From Trileptium ribeirensis (Eukaryota > Nematoda > Enoplea > Enoplida > Thoracostomopsidae), in the NCBI GenBank assembly GCA_030248225.1, contig JASANE010028422.1:48368-112367 (forward strand): 64,000 nucleotides of DNA, given 5' to 3'. Position numbers and translations under genes: made by a program. Positions within the stretch are counted from its first letter, which is position 1. Each line of letters starts with the position of its first letter. The notes below the pieces were generated by a model, which worked only from the letters and a program-made list of their open reading frames with translations, was not told the DNA's origin and searched no databases. Below, one piece after another: positions 60,271-64,000 of the stretch.

Positions 60271-60830
60271 ATAAACGCAGGTCCTAATATTTTGTGTTCG
60301 CAGGAATCTGCCAAACAAGTGGTCATTTGTTTAAACTAAAACGCCCAAATTCAAGACTAATATACTGAAACATTCTTTTGTATCTCGAATAACTGATGCA
60401 CGGAATTCTGTTCCTGAAATGGTACAAGACCGACAGCTAGTAAATGGCGCCAACGTAAAAAATTAGATCTACGCTATACAAAATTGATCTAACGGAGTTG
60501 GGAATCTAAGTATCTTCTAATTCCCCCTGAATGCTGAGTGGACGTCCGCAAAGTAAGTCTCGTTCACCCATAAACCCTTAGACATACGTAGTGATCTTCA
60601 CCAGTTCATCTTAGAATCATATTTTGTTACCAGGCTATTCGTCAGTAAACAGTTTGGGTGGAGTTGAGTTGAGAAATACATGGAATTAAGCCAGAAATGC
60701 ACCGCGACATAGTTTCAGATGAGATGTGATTTTGCTGAATAGTGTCATACGTACTGCTTCGTAAACAATCATCACCAATAACGGAACTACAAAAACAAAA
60801 ACTTGGCTACAGTTGAAATTAAAAAATTGG
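60271..60830. other. Unassigned sequence after the LINE
   Basis: I see no gene or repeat; part may be untranslated 3-prime sequence of the LINE. Confidence 0.4.
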
Positions 60831-60832
60831 GC

Positions 60833-61400
60833 CTTTTCGGTTATCCTCCTCAGGCCGAATTTGGTAAATTTTTAGGTTACAGCGATAATTTTGGCATCAC
60901 TCGACTCAGCTGGTTTAGGAAATACCCTTTTTGATTTTTTTCGAATTCTTGGGTTCCCAAAATATGCATATATTTGAAAAAATTCTCTCGATAAATGCAT
61001 AATCTTATATATCATTCGAACTGCATTGACGAACTGAGTCAAAAGTTGGTAAAATCAGCCTAATAAGTTCGCGAGTTAACGACATAGGCTTTGACTAAGG
61101 CTTAGCCTTAGGCTTAGAATGTCGCATAAATGGAAATAAGTCGTTAAACCATGAAGTTATTGAACTTATTTTACCATTCGAGTCAGCTCTAAAAATGCGG
61201 TTCAAATGCTACTTAAAATTATCAATTTATGGAGAAATTTTTTCGAAAATTTTGGTACCGAGGTGGACCATTGGGAACCGAAAAAATGTCACAAAAATGG
61301 GTGCCTATTTTCTGATCCAGCTCCTCGAGCTGAGTCGAATGGTGCTAAAATTATCGTCTTCATGCTGGGTGGGGATAACCGAAAAAACCCAAAAAATTGC
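60833..61400. mobile_element. Foldback element FB-g
   Basis: The left arm ggccttttcggttatcctcc, aggttacagcgataattttg and the inverse right arm (gtgctaaaattatcgtcttc, tggggataaccgaaaaaacc) pair. The hinge at 61085-61125 reads taggctttgactaaggctta and gccttaggcttag. A ctcctcgagctgagtcgaat block matches other family members. Two open frames at 61195-61422 are fold-back by-products. Confidence 0.75.
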
Positions 61401-62200
61401 TTTCATTAATCCAGTCGAATGATATAGAAAATTTTACACCCACTGAGAAATTTTTAGTGTCAAGGCTTGGGCACACATAAAGTCATAAAATTTCAGAATT
61501 TTCATAAAAATTTGTTTGAGTAATAAATCAAAATCAAGTTTTAAACTGAACAAGTTATTTTAGGACAAAACGTCCTGGCGGTAGAGCAAGCGTAAAATGC
61601 GTTTCAAACTGTGGTTTGTCTCCTCATTTTCATGCACGCTTGTGAAAAATTGTTTTTCCTATTTCAGGTAGATAATTTCCAAAAATTCAATATTAAAACT
61701 AGCTTTATCATTTGGCGCTATTATAGTGAAAGTATTAACCTACAAATAAATATATTCGCAATCTTTAACATTTTCTGAGAGCAAAATACAGCTGAAGTTG
61801 AGTGGAACTCCTACTTTTGTAAAACATTTGGAACTGTTTTCACACCTTCTCTTGTTTTACAGAAAAAATACGAGTCTTTAAAGATGAAGAAAATGCTGAC
61901 AACCTAACAACTTAGTATGTATTTGAACACACGCAATGTTTTCTACGCAGCACGTACTTTTTAACATACAAGTAATGTTTTTATGTTGCTGCTGTGAAAA
62001 CAAATAGTAAGATCGTGCTTATTAAAATTCCAGGCGAAAAGGTAAGTACGTAAGACTACAACCTAAAAGCTGCAGCCGTCTCGTTTTCATGCGCACAGAA
62101 ACTACAACAAAGTTATTGCCAGGACGTGTACATGCCCAGTGGAGTGCGGTTATAGTAAAATCCTTTGGAAATAATAAAAAAATCAACAGAATATATATAC
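61401..62200. other. Unassigned AT-rich upstream sequence
   Basis: No feature recognised between two foldback copies. Confidence 0.4.
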
Positions 62201-62209
62201 AATTTTGGC

Positions 62210-62690
62210 CCTGTTTCTTCTAGGGAAGAAAAAACAGACAATAGACCCATCTTTGAGATGATGCCCTTGGTATATGCCCAAAAATTTCAAAAAATTATTT
62301 CTCTATTAAATGTATAATTTTACAAATCATTGGAACCCAATTGCCGGACTGAGTACATAAATGGTAAAACCGGCTGAATCGGTTCACGGATTAAGAAGTT
62401 ACCAGTTATGTGAAATCCTGAGCCTAATCCTTAGTCTAAACCTAAGTTGTTAAACCGCGAATCCCTTCGAATGATATATATAAAATTATACATTTACAGT
62501 TACACAAACTTCGAAATTTTTGCTTTTATTCCAAGGGGTGACCAATGCAAACCCAAAAATCAAAAAAATTATCATAAATGTGCTCGAAACGGATATTTGT
62601 GAACCGGCTCGTCTAATGGCACCGAACTTATCACCGCATCTTCCACATTGACCAATTTCGGTCTGTGGAGCGGTAAAGGAAGATCCCTAA
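62210..62690. mobile_element. Foldback element FB-h, truncated
   Basis: The hinge gagcctaatccttagtctaa / acctaag lies at 62415-62450. Both inner arms (ttctctattaaatgtataat and gaatgatatatataaaatta) and the right outer arm (gcatcttccacattgaccaa, tttcggtctg) match FB-e. The outer left arm is shortened. Confidence 0.65.
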
Positions 62691-64000
62691 ATTAGAAATA
62701 TGTATTATAAGGTTATTACTAAGAGCATCCTCTACTGGACTATACTGCTAATCGAAATATCTGCACAACAAATTTTGTAACATGCGATAGCTGCACCAAT
62801 GCTAGCTTGGAGCTAAGGAAATGGTTTACGAACAAGGTATTTACCATAACAAAAATGGATTATATATATAAAATGGCAATTTGAGAACAGGGTAATAAAC
62901 AACAATCTGCAGTCCAAAAATCAATCAATAATTTATTCGACTGAAAAGATTACGTATGCCTTTATGTTCGGTCAGTGAAATTCCCGCTAAAACTACCACC
63001 AATGACGATTTTGTCACACGCAATGGTAATCATTGTTCGTTTTGCTTGCAACCGAACAAATCGAACCTCACCTCACCATCCCAAGGAGCTGTGTTGATTT
63101 GACGCAACAGTAAATTTATTTCATACCCGAATATACATGTAAAATTATATTATATACAAAATAAAATAGGTTATGAAATAGATGCGAACACCTAAGTAGG
63201 GATGAAATACATTTAAAACGTTTGTACTTTCTATTATACTCATGCGTAGTTGAACTGAAACAACAATTCTTGGATCAGTGTCAAAATCTTCAAAATCACA
63301 CTGTGTGTGCTCCTCCCTTCGTTCAAATAAATTCCTTCTAGTTTAGTACATAAGTAAGCTACTACTAAAGGGAAAAAGACAAAGAATTGTAGTAAATAAT
63401 TCGGCGACAACTTTTCAAACGATAAACAAAGAATTTAACTGAGTCCACCTCAACATCACTGTCGAATCCAGTGTAAATTTAACATAGCTCACAATCAGCA
63501 GCGACACAAGGTGTATCTACACTAACAGTGCACAGCGACCACAGTATTACATCCGGATATGTCCGACTATAATTAAATAGAAAGACACAAAATGAAGTGC
63601 AACTAATTTCTAGTTAGACAGGAAGAAACCACAATTATTCACATCTACTTGTAATAAAATCACAGACGAATTATCCATTCCTCGGAAACAGAGGTCAGGA
63701 CTGGCACAACAGATGGGGACGGCGGCAGGGGAAACAGTCCACCATTGCCGTATCTACTCCTTACGAGATACTATAGAAATTTTGTTCCGCTATATTTTGA
63801 TTATTGGAGGGCCCCAAACCAGTGGTCTGGTTGCCTCAAAAAGTCTGTATATCAGCCCTTCAAAGTTCTATCTAACCAAATGAGTTGAGCTTCGAACCTG
63901 AGTTTTTATGTAACAGCTAAGCAGTAAAGCGAGCCGAGCGTAAAAATTAGGGCTCGTTCTCACAGAAAACCACAGTTGCGAGAAGTTTCATAAACGAAAA
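62691..64000. other. Unassigned sequence at the right edge
   Basis: No gene, SINE or tandem repeat recognised to the end of the window. Confidence 0.4.

Overview
The window is animal nuclear DNA, almost certainly from an invertebrate. It holds six large exons of one gene, all on the minus strand, joined by GT-AG introns of about 3.7 to 18 kb. Everything else I can identify is intronic or upstream repeat and transposon debris. I see no prokaryotic organisation, rRNA gene, CRISPR array or convincing functional tRNA. I cannot name the species. The gene is the RGS12 (vertebrate) / loco (Drosophila) type of G-protein regulator, so the source is a bilaterian-like metazoan.

The host gene reads right to left. 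Exon 1 (55853-56299) has the ATG and a PDZ domain. Exon 2 (49457-51028) is a long low-complexity linker. Exons 3 and 4 (44745-45571 and 40794-41002) together encode a PTB domain. Exon 5 (35913-36673) and exon 6 (17167-17899) are Ser/Asn-rich linkers, with a short SLNDLE motif resembling RGS12 just upstream of its RGS box. The six exons splice in a consistent phase series (0,0,2,1,0,1) to about 1516 codons. The RGS, Ras-binding and GoLoco parts expected next were not found between 1 and 17166, so the gene probably continues past the left edge.

1-17166 is intron 6: a GATA-type minisatellite, two terminal-inverted-repeat elements, a 160-175-bp satellite family, a possible plus-strand first exon followed by a duplicated coding-like block (7.4-8.2 kb), and a 1.9-kb higher-order satellite just past exon 6.

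17.9-35.9 kb is intron 5: Helentron/HINE-like elements, a dead BED-finger hAT transposase, large foldback elements with TTAGGC/TAAGCC-like hinges, a GGGCGTAGCCAGG MITE and a 103-bp tandem array.

36.7-56 kb holds introns 4 to 1: a decayed hAT, a LINE C-terminal zinc-finger ORF, a 42-bp-arm foldback, a 350-bp tandem array, and a 94-bp repeat that has copied the exon 4 splice acceptor and exon start.

56.3-64 kb lies upstream of exon 1. It holds a dead Jockey/CR1-type LINE with an internal 113-bp tandem expansion and two more foldback copies.

The most unusual observations are the multiplied exon 4 acceptor, the tandem HINE-like family, the foldback family and the duplicated coding-like block at 7.4-8.2 kb.
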